A stretch of 64,000 bases of DNA from Altibacter lentus (GTDB taxonomy: Bacteria > Bacteroidota > Bacteroidia > Flavobacteriales > Flavobacteriaceae). Shown piece after piece: positions 17,009 through 26,272 of this stretch. The DNA is taken from positions 317,394 to 381,393 of the forward strand of contig NZ_KN050846.1 in assembly GCF_000746845.1 (NCBI RefSeq). Direction: 5' to 3'. Position 1 is the stretch's first letter. Each line of letters opens with the position of its first letter. A program made the position numbers and the translations under genes. The notes under the pieces were generated by a model. The model had not been told where the DNA came from. It did no database searches and saw only the letters and a list, made by a program, of their open reading frames with translations.

Positions 17009-20000
17009 TTATACTTTTTGTACTGGGCGAATACGCCTATTAAAATTCTTTACAGAGCTTGATCGCGACTGAATATCACTATATCTAGGATCTTGAATAA
17101 TAGGGTAGCGTACCATTTTTGTGACTTCTATGGATATACAGTCAAATTCTTCCATGACGTTTCCGGTGATTCCATAGATTCCTTTTCCTCGAAAACGATA
17201 GGCTGCTGCCACGGGAGGGAAATGCACCGTATCGATAAAATCTCCATCACGGTCCAGAAAAGTGCCAAAGTACATAGGCTTTCCTTGAGAAGTGGCCGTG
17301 TGCTTTGTGGCTATTAGGTAGCCTTCAATGGTTACGCTCTTTCCTATAAAAGCAGAGAGCTTTTTTGCTCTCATACTACTTCTTGCCGGAGCCAAGAGCA
17401 GATCGAAAGGATTACACAGCGGAAAGCCAAGGAGTTCCATTTCATCAAAGGCATCTTCCATACGTGTGTTGGGTAGCTGTGGAGTGTGAAAGTTCATTTT
17501 TTTAGTTTTAAAAAGGGTTAATTCGGTGTTTTCAAGATTGACTTTGTGAATTTTCATATGAGCTTCCCACAGTAGCTCACGCTTGTTTCTATTGGTAAAA
17601 CGAAAGGCATTTGCTTTTATAAGGATGTTGATCTGCTCTATGGAAATGACCACACGGTCTATAAAATCGTCGAGACTTTCATAATATCCTCTTTGCTGAC
17701 GCTCTGTGAGTATTTTTTTGATGATGTTGATTTCCAGTGCATGCAAAAAACCAAGGCCAAGGAAGATCGTTGTTCCTTGAATGGTCGCTTCAGAGGTACT
17801 GTGATTGATACAGGGTGCTACAATAGTTCCTCCATGCATGCGTGCTTCATGGACATAAAGTTCGGCGGAATAGAATCCTCCTCCGTTATTCAATGTGGCG
17901 ACCATGTATTCCAAGGGGTAATATGCTTTAAGGAAAAGACTTTGATAGCTTTCTACGGCGTATGAGGCCGAATGGCCTTTCGCAAAGGCATATCCTGCAA
18001 AGCTTTCTATTTGCCGCCATACTTCGGCAGTGAGTGTTTCCGATTTTCCCGAAACATGACAATTGTCGAAAAATTGTTGTTTGACCTTTAAAAACTCCTC
18101 TCGTGAACGGAATTTTCCGGACATTCCTCTACGTAACATATCTGCTTCACTAAGCGTGAGACCTCCAAAGTAGTGCGCTACTTTTATTACATCTTCTTGA
18201 TAGACCATCACTCCGTAGGTTTCAGGCATGATATCCAGCATGACAGGATGTGCTTCTTTTCGCTTTTCGGGATAACGATAACGAAGGATGTATTCGCGCA
18301 TCATTCCCGATTTCGCTACGCCGGGCCGAATGACCGAGCTAGCCGCTACCAGTCCCAGATAATTGTCTACCTTTAATTTTCGAAGCAACATTCGCATTGC
18401 CGGGGACTCTACATAAAAGCAACCAATCGCTTTGGCATTTCGCAATAAGTCTTTGATGCGTTCGTCTTCCTTAAACCGTTTGATATCATGAATATCAATG
18501 GGTGGCAGGTTGGGATGGTTGTATTTCACGATGGATACACCATCCTTTATTTTTCCTAAACCACGCTGACTTAAAATATCGAATTTATACAAACCTATAT
18601 CTTCTGCAACTACCATGTCGAACTGTGTAGTAGGAAATCCTTTTGGGGGCATAAATGTGGCAGTATAATAATGGATGGGTTTTTCGGAGATAAGGATACC
18701 CCCTGCGTGGATGCCCAAATAATTAGGAAACCCTTGAATATATTTGCTGTAAGTGATTACCAGTCGTGATAATTTGTCCAATTCCTTATAGGTATATTCT
18801 CCTTTGGAAAGAAGTTCTATCTCTAATGTGGGAAGCCCAAATACTTTTCCCAACTCCCGGACCGAAGCTTTATACTTAAAGGTGTTGTAGACCGTAAGAA
18901 GGGCTGTATTCTTAAATCTACGAAAGATAAAGGCAGTGATGTCATCCCGGTCCTTCCACGAAAAATCGAGATCGAAGTCGGGAGGGTTCTTACGATATAG
19001 ATTAATGAATCTTTCAAAATAAAGGTCGAGTTCTATGGGATCTACATCGGTGATGCGAAGTAAATATGCCACCACACTATTAGCTCCACTTCCGCGGCCT
19101 ACGTAAAAATATTGCTTGCTGCGAGCGTACTTGAGAATCTTCCAATTGATGAGAAAGTAAGAGACAAACTTTTTTTCTTTAATAATGTGTAGTTCTTTTT
19201 CGATACGGTCCAGAATCTTATCTCCGGCGGTTTCGTAACGATAAGGGATTCCCGCATAAGTAAGCTTTTTTAATAGTTTGAAATCAAGGACTTCATTGCC
19301 TGTGTATGTATTTTGATTCTGAGGGATTCCTTTACTAACATCGAAATCGATATGACAGCGATCAAGTAATTTCTTTGCATTTACAATAAGTTCGGGAAAT
19401 TCATGAAACGGTTTCGCTATAGAAGCTTCACAGGCCAGAAGATCTGTTTCTCTTCCCTGTTGTGAAACAGTTAACTTACTAAGTAAAGTATTGTTGTCTA
19501 TTGACCGCAGCAATCGATGTGTATTAAAATCCTTCTTGTCTTTAAAGGATACCGTGTGTAATAGAACCAACTTATGCAATTGTTGTCGCCAGGAGGAAAA
19601 TTTCAACCGATTGAGGTCCGTTTCATGAACTCCCACAAATTCATTCTCATTAAGTTCTCGATGTGAGAAGGAGTTAAATGGATAGATGGTAAAAGTATGT
19701 GGGAGCACAGGAGCTTGCTGCGGAATCTCGTTACCCGGTAACAGGCAATCTGATAGAAACGCGTTGATCTCACGGAAACCTTCATTGTTCTGTGCTAAAA
19801 GAATGAATTGCTGTTGCGCCCCCCGTCTGAAATCAACACCTAGAACAGGACGTATTCCATGCTCGGGTGCTAAACGCACGATGTCTAAACAGGCTGAGGT
19901 GGTATTGATGTCGGTCAATGCAAAACAACCGATTCCCAATTGTTGTGCCTGCTCTAGCAAGTCTTTGGGTTTCAAAGTGCCGTAACGGAGACTGTAGTAG

Positions 20001-20020
20001 GAATGTACATTAATAAACAT
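17009..20020 (-). CDS. DnaE2-like error-prone DNA polymerase III alpha subunit
   Basis: A C-family polymerase of 1003 residues from ATG 20020. The longer frame to 20059 would run through the operator region. An N-terminal PHP domain (FINVHSYYSLRYG) has a degraded metal site (LTDI instead of LTDH), so proofreading is unlikely. The palm has GRGSGANSVVAYLLR, PPDFDLDFSW (two catalytic Asp) and TQFDMVVAED..YKFDILSQRGLG. A helix-hairpin-helix region and an OB fold end the protein. It is shorter than replicative DnaE1 and is paired with dinB and SRAP, as expected for the damage-inducible second DnaE. I infer a role in translesion synthesis. Confidence 0.9.
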   Translation of the reverse strand: MFINVHSYYSLRYGTLKPKDLLEQAQQLGIGCFALTDINTTSACLDIVRLAPEHGIRPVLGVDFRRGAQQQFILLAQNNEGFREINAFLSDCLLPGNEIPQQAPVLPHTFTIYPFNSFSHRELNENEFVGVHETDLNRLKFSSWRQQLHKLVLLHTVSFKDKKDFNTHRLLRSIDNNTLLSKLTVSQQGRETDLLACEASIAKPFHEFPELIVNAKKLLDRCHIDFDVSKGIPQNQNTYTGNEVLDFKLLKKLTYAGIPYRYETAGDKILDRIEKELHIIKEKKFVSYFLINWKILKYARSKQYFYVGRGSGANSVVAYLLRITDVDPIELDLYFERFINLYRKNPPDFDLDFSWKDRDDITAFIFRRFKNTALLTVYNTFKYKASVRELGKVFGLPTLEIELLSKGEYTYKELDKLSRLVITYSKYIQGFPNYLGIHAGGILISEKPIHYYTATFMPPKGFPTTQFDMVVAEDIGLYKFDILSQRGLGKIKDGVSIVKYNHPNLPPIDIHDIKRFKEDERIKDLLRNAKAIGCFYVESPAMRMLLRKLKVDNYLGLVAASSVIRPGVAKSGMMREYILRYRYPEKRKEAHPVMLDIMPETYGVMVYQEDVIKVAHYFGGLTLSEADMLRRGMSGKFRSREEFLKVKQQFFDNCHVSGKSETLTAEVWRQIESFAGYAFAKGHSASYAVESYQSLFLKAYYPLEYMVATLNNGGGFYSAELYVHEARMHGGTIVAPCINHSTSEATIQGTTIFLGLGFLHALEINIIKKILTERQQRGYYESLDDFIDRVVISIEQINILIKANAFRFTNRNKRELLWEAHMKIHKVNLENTELTLFKTKKMNFHTPQLPNTRMEDAFDEMELLGFPLCNPFDLLLAPARSSMRAKKLSAFIGKSVTIEGYLIATKHTATSQGKPMYFGTFLDRDGDFIDTVHFPPVAAAYRFRGKGIYGITGNVMEEFDCISIEVTKMVRYPIIQDPRYSDIQSRSSSVKNFNRRIRPVQKV

Positions 20021-20025
20021 ATGTA

Positions 20026-20069
20026 TTGGATATATTCCAAAATTATGGAAATATTCCAATTCAACAAAA
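20026..20069 (-). promoter_or_regulatory. dnaE2-dinB promoter with two embedded palindromes (candidate SOS-type operator)
   Basis: On the minus strand TTTTG (20069-20065), a 19-bp spacer and TAATTTTG (20045-20038) match the Bacteroidota promoter. One near-palindrome (plus-strand ATGGAAATATTCCAAT, 20045-20060) fills the spacer. A second (TTGGATATATTCCAA, 20026-20040) covers the start region just 5 bp from the dnaE2 ATG. Their centres are about 20 bp apart, two helical turns. Consensus is TTGGAATATWTCCA. The geometry fits a dimeric repressor blocking RNA polymerase. Confidence 0.65.
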
Positions 20070-20148
20070 TGAAGTTGTGAACAATTTTATCTTCCCTATT
20101 CTTTGCAAGAGGGATTGAGGCAGAATACCGCGTATTGCCGAAAGCCCG

Positions 20149-20240
20149 GTCTTCTCTTTGACGTCGCCCCAAAGAGAAGACTTGCCCAAAGAAATATGAC
20201 AGGATGGCAGAACCTCCCCGCTGGCATAATCCTTGTCATA
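20149..20240. other. Two strong stem-loops between dnaE2 and dnaK
   Basis: The first is a perfect 12-bp inverted repeat (GTCTTCTCTTTG at 20149-20160, CAAAGAGAAGAC at 20170-20181) with a 9-base loop. The second pairs TATGACAGGAT (20195-20205) with ATCCTTGTCATA (20229-20240), with one bulged base and further pairing inside. Neither has a T-tail. The second overlaps the likely upstream edge of the dnaK promoter. They could be operators for dnaK, a structured leader, or a small RNA. The sequence is not CIRCE. Confidence 0.5.
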
Positions 20241-20291
20241 CACAGAGCGTAATTAATAATTTGAATTAGTAAAATATATAACTATAACACT

Positions 20292-22202
20292 ATGAGTAAA
20301 ATAATTGGAATCGACTTAGGAACTACCAACTCGTGTGTCGCCGTAATGGAGGGTAGCGAGCCAACTGTAATTCCGAATGCCGAAGGAAAAAGAACCACAC
20401 CTTCTGTAATTGCGTTTGTTGAAGGTGGTGAAATTAAAGTAGGGGATCCCGCTAAACGACAAGCGGTGACCAACCCTAAGAAAACCATTTCTTCCATCAA
20501 ACGATTTATGGGGAATAAGTTTTCTGAATCGAAAGCGGAAGCCGAACGCGCTGCTTTTGATGTGAAAAAAGGAGATAACGATACGCCTCGTGTGGACATC
20601 GACGGACGTCTGTATACACCACAGGAATTGAGTGCCATGATCCTTCAGAAAATGAAGAAAACGGCCGAAGATTATCTGGGACAGGACGTTACAGAAGCGG
20701 TGATCACCGTTCCTGCGTATTTTAACGACAGTCAGCGTCAAGCGACCAAAGAAGCCGGGGAGATCGCCGGATTAAAAGTGCGTCGTATTATCAACGAGCC
20801 TACAGCAGCTGCATTGGCGTACGGATTGGATAAAAAAGGACAAGACCAGAAGATCGTTGTTTTTGACTTTGGTGGTGGTACGCATGACGTATCCATCTTA
20901 GAATTGGGTGACGGTGTCTTTGAAGTATTGTCTACCGATGGTGATACCCACTTGGGAGGTGATGATGTAGACCAAAAGATCATTAATTGGTTGGCAGATG
21001 AATTTCAGAAAGAAGAAGATATGGACCTTCGCAAAGATCCTATGGCGTTACAGCGCTTGAAGGAAGCTGCCGAAAAGGCCAAGATCGAATTGTCTTCCTC
21101 TTCTCAGACTGAGATCAACTTACCTTATGTAACAGCCACCGCCAGCGGACCAAAGCACTTGGTAAAGACCTTGACCCGTTCTAAGTTCGAGCAATTGATC
21201 GACGATTTGGTGAAACGAACCATTAAGCCTTGTGAGTCGGCGTTGAAAGCTGCCGGACTGTCTAAGAGCGATATCGACGAGATCATTCTTGTTGGAGGTT
21301 CTACACGTATTCCTGCCGTACAGGAAGCTGTTGAAAAGTTCTTCGGAAAGGCACCCAGCAAAGGAGTGAATCCTGATGAGGTAGTAGCCGTTGGTGCTGC
21401 GATCCAGGGTGGTGTCTTGACGGGTGATGTGAAAGATGTCTTGCTGCTGGATGTGACACCATTATCTTTAGGTATTGAGACCATGGGTGGTGTGATGACC
21501 AAGTTGATCGAGGCGAACACAACCATTCCTACCAAGAAATCACAGATTTTCTCTACCGCTGCAGACAATCAGCCTAGTGTGGAGATCCATGTATTGCAAG
21601 GAGAGCGTCCTATGGCGGCGGACAATAAAACGATTGGCCGTTTTCACTTAGACGGAATTCCACCGGCGCAACGCGGGGTGCCGCAGATCGAGGTAACCTT
21701 TGATATAGATGCCAATGGTATCATTAAAGTAAGTGCTACCGATAAGGCCACGAACAAGACGCAAGACATCCGAATTGAAGCTTCCAGCGGGTTGACCGAA
21801 GAAGAGATCAAGAAGATGAAAGCTGAAGCCGAAGCAAATGCAGAAAGTGATAAGGCTGCTAAAGAAAAAGTGGATAAGATCAATGAAGCCGATGCGATGA
21901 TCTTCCAAACCGAAAAGCAACTGAAAGAATTTGGCGATAAATTGTCCGATGACAAGAAGAAGCCAATTGAAGATGCATTGGAAGAATTGAAAAAAGCATA
22001 CGAGACTAAAGAGGTTGCAAACATTCAGCCTGCCTTGGATAAGATCAACGAAGCGTGGAAAACAGCTTCCGAAGAGATGTACAAAGCACAAGCCGAAGCC
22101 CAACAAGGCGCTCCAAGAGGAGAGCCACAGGGTGATACGTCCAGCCAGAACGGCAGTGAAAACGCCGATGTGGAAGATGTAGACTTCGAAGAAGTCAAGT
22201 AG
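20292..22202 (+). CDS. dnaK: Molecular chaperone DnaK (Hsp70)
   Basis: A 636-residue Hsp70. The nucleotide-binding domain starts [19 protein letters not shown], contains [36 protein letters not shown] and [13 protein letters not shown], and ends before the linker [19 protein letters not shown]. The substrate-binding domain and helical lid follow, with a Gln/Gly-rich tail and the usual acidic C-terminus ([11 protein letters not shown]). It folds and refolds cytoplasmic proteins with DnaJ and GrpE, neither of which is encoded here. It stands alone and is followed by a strong terminator. The upstream region carries two stem-loops that may regulate it. Confidence 0.98.
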   Translation: MSKIIGIDLGTTNSCVAVMEGSEPTVIPNAEGKRTTPSVIAFVEGGEIKVGDPAKRQAVTNPKKTISSIKRFMGNKFSESKAEAERAAFDVKKGDNDTPRVDIDGRLYTPQELSAMILQKMKKTAEDYLGQDVTEAVITVPAYFNDSQRQATKEAGEIAGLKVRRIINEPTAAALAYGLDKKGQDQKIVVFDFGGGTHDVSILELGDGVFEVLSTDGDTHLGGDDVDQKIINWLADEFQKEEDMDLRKDPMALQRLKEAAEKAKIELSSSSQTEINLPYVTATASGPKHLVKTLTRSKFEQLIDDLVKRTIKPCESALKAAGLSKSDIDEIILVGGSTRIPAVQEAVEKFFGKAPSKGVNPDEVVAVGAAIQGGVLTGDVKDVLLLDVTPLSLGIETMGGVMTKLIEANTTIPTKKSQIFSTAADNQPSVEIHVLQGERPMAADNKTIGRFHLDGIPPAQRGVPQIEVTFDIDANGIIKVSATDKATNKTQDIRIEASSGLTEEEIKKMKAEAEANAESDKAAKEKVDKINEADAMIFQTEKQLKEFGDKLSDDKKKPIEDALEELKKAYETKEVANIQPALDKINEAWKTASEEMYKAQAEAQQGAPRGEPQGDTSSQNGSENADVEDVDFEEVK

Positions 22203-22258
22203 CCTTTTTTGAGCGAACTATTCTGCTGCAAAAGCAGGAACTTCACAATGATAAATTG

Positions 22259-22291
22259 AAAAAAATGCCCTGTGAAAGCAGGGCATTTTTT
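22259..22291 (+). terminator. Rho-independent terminator after dnaK
   Basis: Stem AAAAATGCCCTG / CAGGGCATTTTT (12 bp) with a 6-base loop and a T-run; the flanking A-run makes it potentially bidirectional. Confidence 0.92.
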
Positions 22292-22469
22292 ATTGGGTAC
22301 CTTCTTCGGGAAGAAAAGACCATTGTGCCGTAAAATATGAGACACACCCGAAATAAAGGCCTAATAATTTTTGCTATTCTATTCGCACTATGAGATAACA
22401 TATTGAGACTTATTCACAATGGATAATAGAAGAAAAAAGAGGCGATGACGATCTTGAAGCAACATGAAA

Positions 22470-22922
22470 TTATGATTCACATAAGTGTTTTAGAGCTTCC
22501 AGTGCCTTTGGCCAGGTGGTCTCGAAATAGCTCTTCCACTGCTCATTGGCATCCATACTCACTTTAAGGAGGGTGGTCTCCGGTCCTTCCGGGATAAAAG
22601 TGTATTCCTCACGGGCGCCGGCCCATAGTTCAATATCGGGACCGGTAGTGATCTCTTTACCGTCTTGAACAATTCCCAAATGTTCAATACTGATGAATTC
22701 ATGAGGACGTAGTTCCCGTATACGGCTAACCATTCCGCCTTGTCCCTGCTCATCATCTTCACCTAGAAAAAGTATTTTCGTGCCCTCTTTCCAGTTTCCT
22801 TTAAAATAGGAGGTAGGATTAAAGGCTGCCGTCCAATGGCGAAAGCCGGCATCACTTATCATCGTTTTGTACACAATTGCAACAGATGCCTGAATGCGGA
22901 TATTAAAGTGTAATGTTTCCAT
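22470..22922 (-). CDS. SRPBCC (START-like/AHSA1) domain protein
   Basis: About 150 residues from ATG 22922 (METLHFNIRI); an ATG two codons earlier is equally possible. The SRPBCC fold is seen in the N-terminal strand (FNIRIQASVAIVYKTM), the FRHWTAAFNPTSYFKGNWKEG insertion, and the C-terminal helix (QWKSYFETTWPKALEALKHL) that caps the hydrophobic cavity. No signal peptide, so cytoplasmic. Its ligand is unknown. A second SRPBCC gene lies about 13 bp upstream on the same strand, so the two form an operon. Confidence 0.85.
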   Translation of the reverse strand: METLHFNIRIQASVAIVYKTMISDAGFRHWTAAFNPTSYFKGNWKEGTKILFLGEDDEQGQGGMVSRIRELRPHEFISIEHLGIVQDGKEITTGPDIELWAGAREEYTFIPEGPETTLLKVSMDANEQWKSYFETTWPKALEALKHLCES

Positions 22923-22935
22923 GGGCATAGATTTT

Positions 22936-23358
22936 TTAGGAATGGCTCTCTACATAAAATTTAAAGGTATCGAGGATCGCCTGCCAACCTGCACGCTGCA
23001 GGTCTTTTGAGTTTTGATCCTCGGGATCGAAGGTTTCTTCAACCAACACTCCGTCATCTTTTGGCATAAATGTAACACGTACACCTCTCCCGTCATCCAG
23101 GGTATAGGCAATACGCTCCTTTTCTTTGATCTCGGTATACATTCCGGTGAAGTCAAATCCCACACTTCCATCTTTGGCTTCCATACGGTAGTTGAAGTGA
23201 CCTCCCTCTTTAAAATCATTTGTTGCACGCGGCGTATGCCAATCGGGTGATGCCTGATTCCATTTGGTGATATGTTTTGGAGTCACCCAGTACGCCCATA
23301 CGGTCTCCAGCGGCGCATCGACCATTACCGAAACTTTTATGCGATCAGTTTTTTTCAT
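22936..23358 (-). CDS. SRPBCC (AHSA1-like) domain protein
   Basis: About 140 residues from ATG 23358 (MKKTDRIKVSVMVDAPLETV). It has the typical AHSA1/Aha1-C pattern: VDAPLETVWAYWVTPKHITKWNQASPDW, the FNYRMEAKDGSVGFDFTGMYTEI strands, VEETFDPEDQNSKDLQRAGWQAILD and a short terminal helix. It is diverged from its tandem neighbour but has the same fold, suggesting an old duplication. The function is unknown; family members bind small hydrophobic ligands or assist chaperones. The nearby dnaK gene is not in the same operon. Confidence 0.88.
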   Translation of the reverse strand: MKKTDRIKVSVMVDAPLETVWAYWVTPKHITKWNQASPDWHTPRATNDFKEGGHFNYRMEAKDGSVGFDFTGMYTEIKEKERIAYTLDDGRGVRVTFMPKDDGVLVEETFDPEDQNSKDLQRAGWQAILDTFKFYVESHS

Positions 23359-23473
23359 GGGTAGATGTTTCAAAACGTCTTTTTAGAGGATGACGTTCGT
23401 AAGACTAAAAGTATAAAATAAATACATTTCAATGAACTTCCCGGTGGAAAAACTATCCATTACCGCTCTTTAT

Positions 23474-24187
23474 TTACAACGTATCTCTTCTTTTTAAATA
23501 TAGAATTGGTGCCACGAGCTTTGAGTCGAATGGCTTAGTAGAAGCGTCAAATTCCTTTCGTGCATCTTCTCCCATGCGTGCGTAGGCCTGAAATACCAAA
23601 TCGACATAAGCCTTATCGATAATAGCCGTGACGCTATCATTCGAACTATTGAGAATATATTCAGGTTTTGCTTTGTACGCGTAGACTGTTCCATTCTCAA
23701 TAGTGTATTCACGTAATCGATTGCTTACATCTATACGTTCGTACCCCAATTCCATAGCATCGATACGCTCCAGATCCTGGGGAGTTACAAAATATAGTAC
23801 GCCATTAATACTTTGGGAAGCTTCGGGCATGATATTCAAGAAAACGGCTTTATGAATTGGAATTGTATCGCCATCACGTACAAAAAATGGCTGGTATGCC
23901 AAGAGCTCTTTGGGAAGAGCCGGATCATTCGTATCACCTGCAAAGTTCCAAGCTCTTTTAAAGCCCATCAAGTGAATATGATAGACTGAATCGCGGTATT
24001 CATGACCCACAGTTTCTTCTATGGCTTCTTTGGAGGTTAGGGAACCATAACCAATCAATCCCACCTTATTTTCGGGAATATTAATGATGGATTTTTCCGG
24101 AGAGGGTGAACAACCGTTCAAGATGGTATTGCACACGACGAGCAAACCGAACAGGATGCATAAACTTTGGTAGTGTTTTGTTTTCAT
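23474..24187 (-). CDS. Gamma-glutamylcyclotransferase-like lipoprotein
   Basis: 237 residues with a signal and lipobox (LNGC, Cys26), so membrane-anchored and outside the cytoplasm. The GGCT fold is seen in the nucleotide-free loop VGLIGYGSLTS (YGSL motif), LMGFKRAWNFAG, NGVLYFVTPQDLERIDAMELGYERIDV (acidic residue of the expected catalytic position) and VYAYKAKPEY. Cytoplasmic GGCTs release 5-oxoproline from gamma-glutamyl compounds. An exported version is unusual, and the substrate here is not known. Function is inferred from the fold only. Confidence 0.75.
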   Translation of the reverse strand: MKTKHYQSLCILFGLLVVCNTILNGCSPSPEKSIINIPENKVGLIGYGSLTSKEAIEETVGHEYRDSVYHIHLMGFKRAWNFAGDTNDPALPKELLAYQPFFVRDGDTIPIHKAVFLNIMPEASQSINGVLYFVTPQDLERIDAMELGYERIDVSNRLREYTIENGTVYAYKAKPEYILNSSNDSVTAIIDKAYVDLVFQAYARMGEDARKEFDASTKPFDSKLVAPILYLKRRDTL

Positions 24188-24307
24188 GTGTAGAGTTCGC
24201 TGTGCTTATTAATGTACTGCCAAGCAACAGCATAATAAAGATATTCAAAAAAGCAATCGTTAAAACACCATTTGGACGTTTTAGTTTTTAGGTCAATAAC
24301 ATAGCAT

Positions 24308-24862
24308 TCAAAGTGAGATCCATCCTCGAAAACCCCGTCCGGCATAGTAGGATTCGGCGCCGTTGTGATAGAAGAACACCCTGCCAAAGCGACGGTCCCC
24401 AAAGAGAGCACCACCTAAGGCTCGCATGTTTTCCGGGGTTTTAATCCAGCTGGAAGTTTTAGTATCGTAGTCGCCCAGTGTTTGTAAATATAGATACTGA
24501 TCCTCATCAAGGAGTTCGATTCCCATGGTTGCAGCCATATCCACCGCATTTCCCGAGGGTTTGAACTTCTTGCGGGATTCCAGGGCTTCTTGATCGTAGC
24601 ATAGACTGCGACGCTCTTTCGGACTCTCTTTCGAGCAGTCAAAAAATACATAGGTATCTGTTTCAGAAATGTAGTCAACCACATCGGGCTCCCCGCCGGT
24701 GCGTTCCATTTCGTGGAGCGACCATAGTGCTGTGGGAAGAGAAGCCAATTTCGATTGAACATTACTCCACACCAATCCTTGATGGCGCTGTGGATTCTTG
24801 CTGAAACGCTTTTCGAGGGTGCTAAGAAGTATCTCTGTTTGTTCTTTGGAAATCTTTTTCAT
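24308..24862 (-). CDS. DUF4256 domain protein
   Basis: 184 residues, cytoplasmic, matching the DUF4256 family along its whole length: GLVWSNVQSKL, LHEMERTGGEPDVV, YVFFDCSKESPKERRSLCYD, A/G-rich AVDMAATMGIELLDEDQYLYLQ, and the C-terminal GALFGDRRFGRVFFYHNGAESYYAGRGFRG. The family has no established function that I know of. It is single and flanked by AT-rich spacers. Confidence 0.88.
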   Translation of the reverse strand: MKKISKEQTEILLSTLEKRFSKNPQRHQGLVWSNVQSKLASLPTALWSLHEMERTGGEPDVVDYISETDTYVFFDCSKESPKERRSLCYDQEALESRKKFKPSGNAVDMAATMGIELLDEDQYLYLQTLGDYDTKTSSWIKTPENMRALGGALFGDRRFGRVFFYHNGAESYYAGRGFRGWISL

Positions 24863-25137
24863 AAAATGATGCAGTTATTCTGAAATGTTTAAAACACCAT
24901 ATCGTAAGACGTGTTGAGGTAGGTAGATTCAATTATCCAATTCAAATTAACTCACTTAAGGACAGCTTAGAATTGAGCCCAATTGCTTCATTGATGTTTT
25001 AGTAACCTATAACGACTTATTACAGCTGTTTCATAATATGTACAACCAATTCGTCTTAAATATATCACATTAAAGATAAGGTTAAATTCAATTAAAACCG
25101 AATGCCGCCTTTTCGCAATACTTAGGGTACCAACAAA

Positions 25138-26244
25138 TTATCTTTTAATGACCTTCTGTGTTGTGACACCCTTTTCGGTAAATAGTTTTATTACATAGAT
25201 ACCTGATGCAAAATTCGACACGTCCAGAAATGTTACGTTGCCTTCAAGGCGCAACAGATGCTCTCCAAGGGTGGTATAAAGTTCGACTTTAAGTAGCGGC
25301 TGCGTGGTTGATCCTATAAATATTCTCGAATCACTCGGATTGGGATATATTTCAGCAACCAATTCATCCAAGGGGACTCCTAACAATTCACAATTAAAAT
25401 CTTGTTCGACCTTAGACGCAGCAGGAGGGTCTACTAACAGAGTTTCTGTCAATAAAGGGCAGTAGCAGTCATTATCTTCTACATATAATTTGAGCCATGA
25501 CAATGCAATTTTACCCACCGCACCATTTCCGCCATTCGGCGAATTCGCTACGGAGTGATTTCCATTTGCGATTTCGAACAGCAACTTATCGGTGGTACTT
25601 GGCGTCACGTTGTAGTGAATATCTGCGTGTTGCGCGGGAGGGGCTACCGTATCAGCTTCACCACTAAAAATGAGTACCGGACTTTCATGATTCAGTTGAG
25701 GACTTGTAAGATAGGGGCATAAGGCAACAACGCCGGCTATAGAATTGTCTAATACAGCCGCCCTTTGCGCACCTCCGCCACCCATGGACCACCCGCTTAC
25801 AGCAAGTTGTTCAAGGTTTAGAGCACCTTCCAGTGGGGACGAGACCCTTACGTTTTCCTGTCGGATCGTTTCCAGAGCATCCAATAGTGCCAGTGCCCGT
25901 GCCTCCGGAAAATCGAAAGGTGAATTTGTACCTATGATGATAGCGACAATACCGTGTGATGCATAAAAAGGCCCCCATTCCGCTACACTGGAAGGTGCCG
26001 CCGTAAAGCCGGGAACGATCGCAATACTGGCAAAGGGGGGTGTAGCGTTGGTTGGATAATAGACCGTTGCACCGTTATAATCGGGTCCATTGCGTATCCC
26101 GTCGGCTTCGGTAAGTGTGGCAACCTCATAAGGCCCGGGATTTGTAAGGCTTTCGACCGTAATACCATCACATTGTGCAAAAATACTGTTGGTGAAAAGT
26201 GCCGAAGTGATCGTAAACAGTAAGAAAAGGTATAAGTTTTTCAT
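25138..26244 (-). CDS. PETase/cutinase-like polyester hydrolase with T9SS domain
   Basis: 368 residues: signal peptide 1-23 (IFAQ|C), an alpha/beta-hydrolase of the dienelactone-hydrolase/PETase type (about 30-255) and a T9SS sorting domain (about 297-368). Similarity to IsPETase is visible throughout: GPYEVATLTEADG, ATVYYPTNA, IAIVPGFTA, WGPFYASHG, GWSMGGGG and NGNHSVANS. The triad is Ser153, Asp198 and His230, with Phe80 as the oxyanion residue. The extra PETase disulfide is absent (Gly and Val at those sites), while CDCYC-type cysteines sit near 260-285. Described Bacteroidota PET esterases (PET27 of Aequorivita, PET30 of Kaistella) have the same layout. Natural substrates are probably polyesters or lipids. 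Confidence 0.87.
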   Translation of the reverse strand: MKNLYLFLLFTITSALFTNSIFAQCDGITVESLTNPGPYEVATLTEADGIRNGPDYNGATVYYPTNATPPFASIAIVPGFTAAPSSVAEWGPFYASHGIVAIIIGTNSPFDFPEARALALLDALETIRQENVRVSSPLEGALNLEQLAVSGWSMGGGGAQRAAVLDNSIAGVVALCPYLTSPQLNHESPVLIFSGEADTVAPPAQHADIHYNVTPSTTDKLLFEIANGNHSVANSPNGGNGAVGKIALSWLKLYVEDNDCYCPLLTETLLVDPPAASKVEQDFNCELLGVPLDELVAEIYPNPSDSRIFIGSTTQPLLKVELYTTLGEHLLRLEGNVTFLDVSNFASGIYVIKLFTEKGVTTQKVIKR

Positions 26245-26272
26245 AATTCTTGGTTGTAGTCGGTTTATTATG

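Noticed and set aside
20149-20181. CIRCE/HrcA operator upstream of dnaK
   Set aside because: The 9-base spacer matches but the arms are unrelated to TTAGCACTC/GAGTGCTAA.
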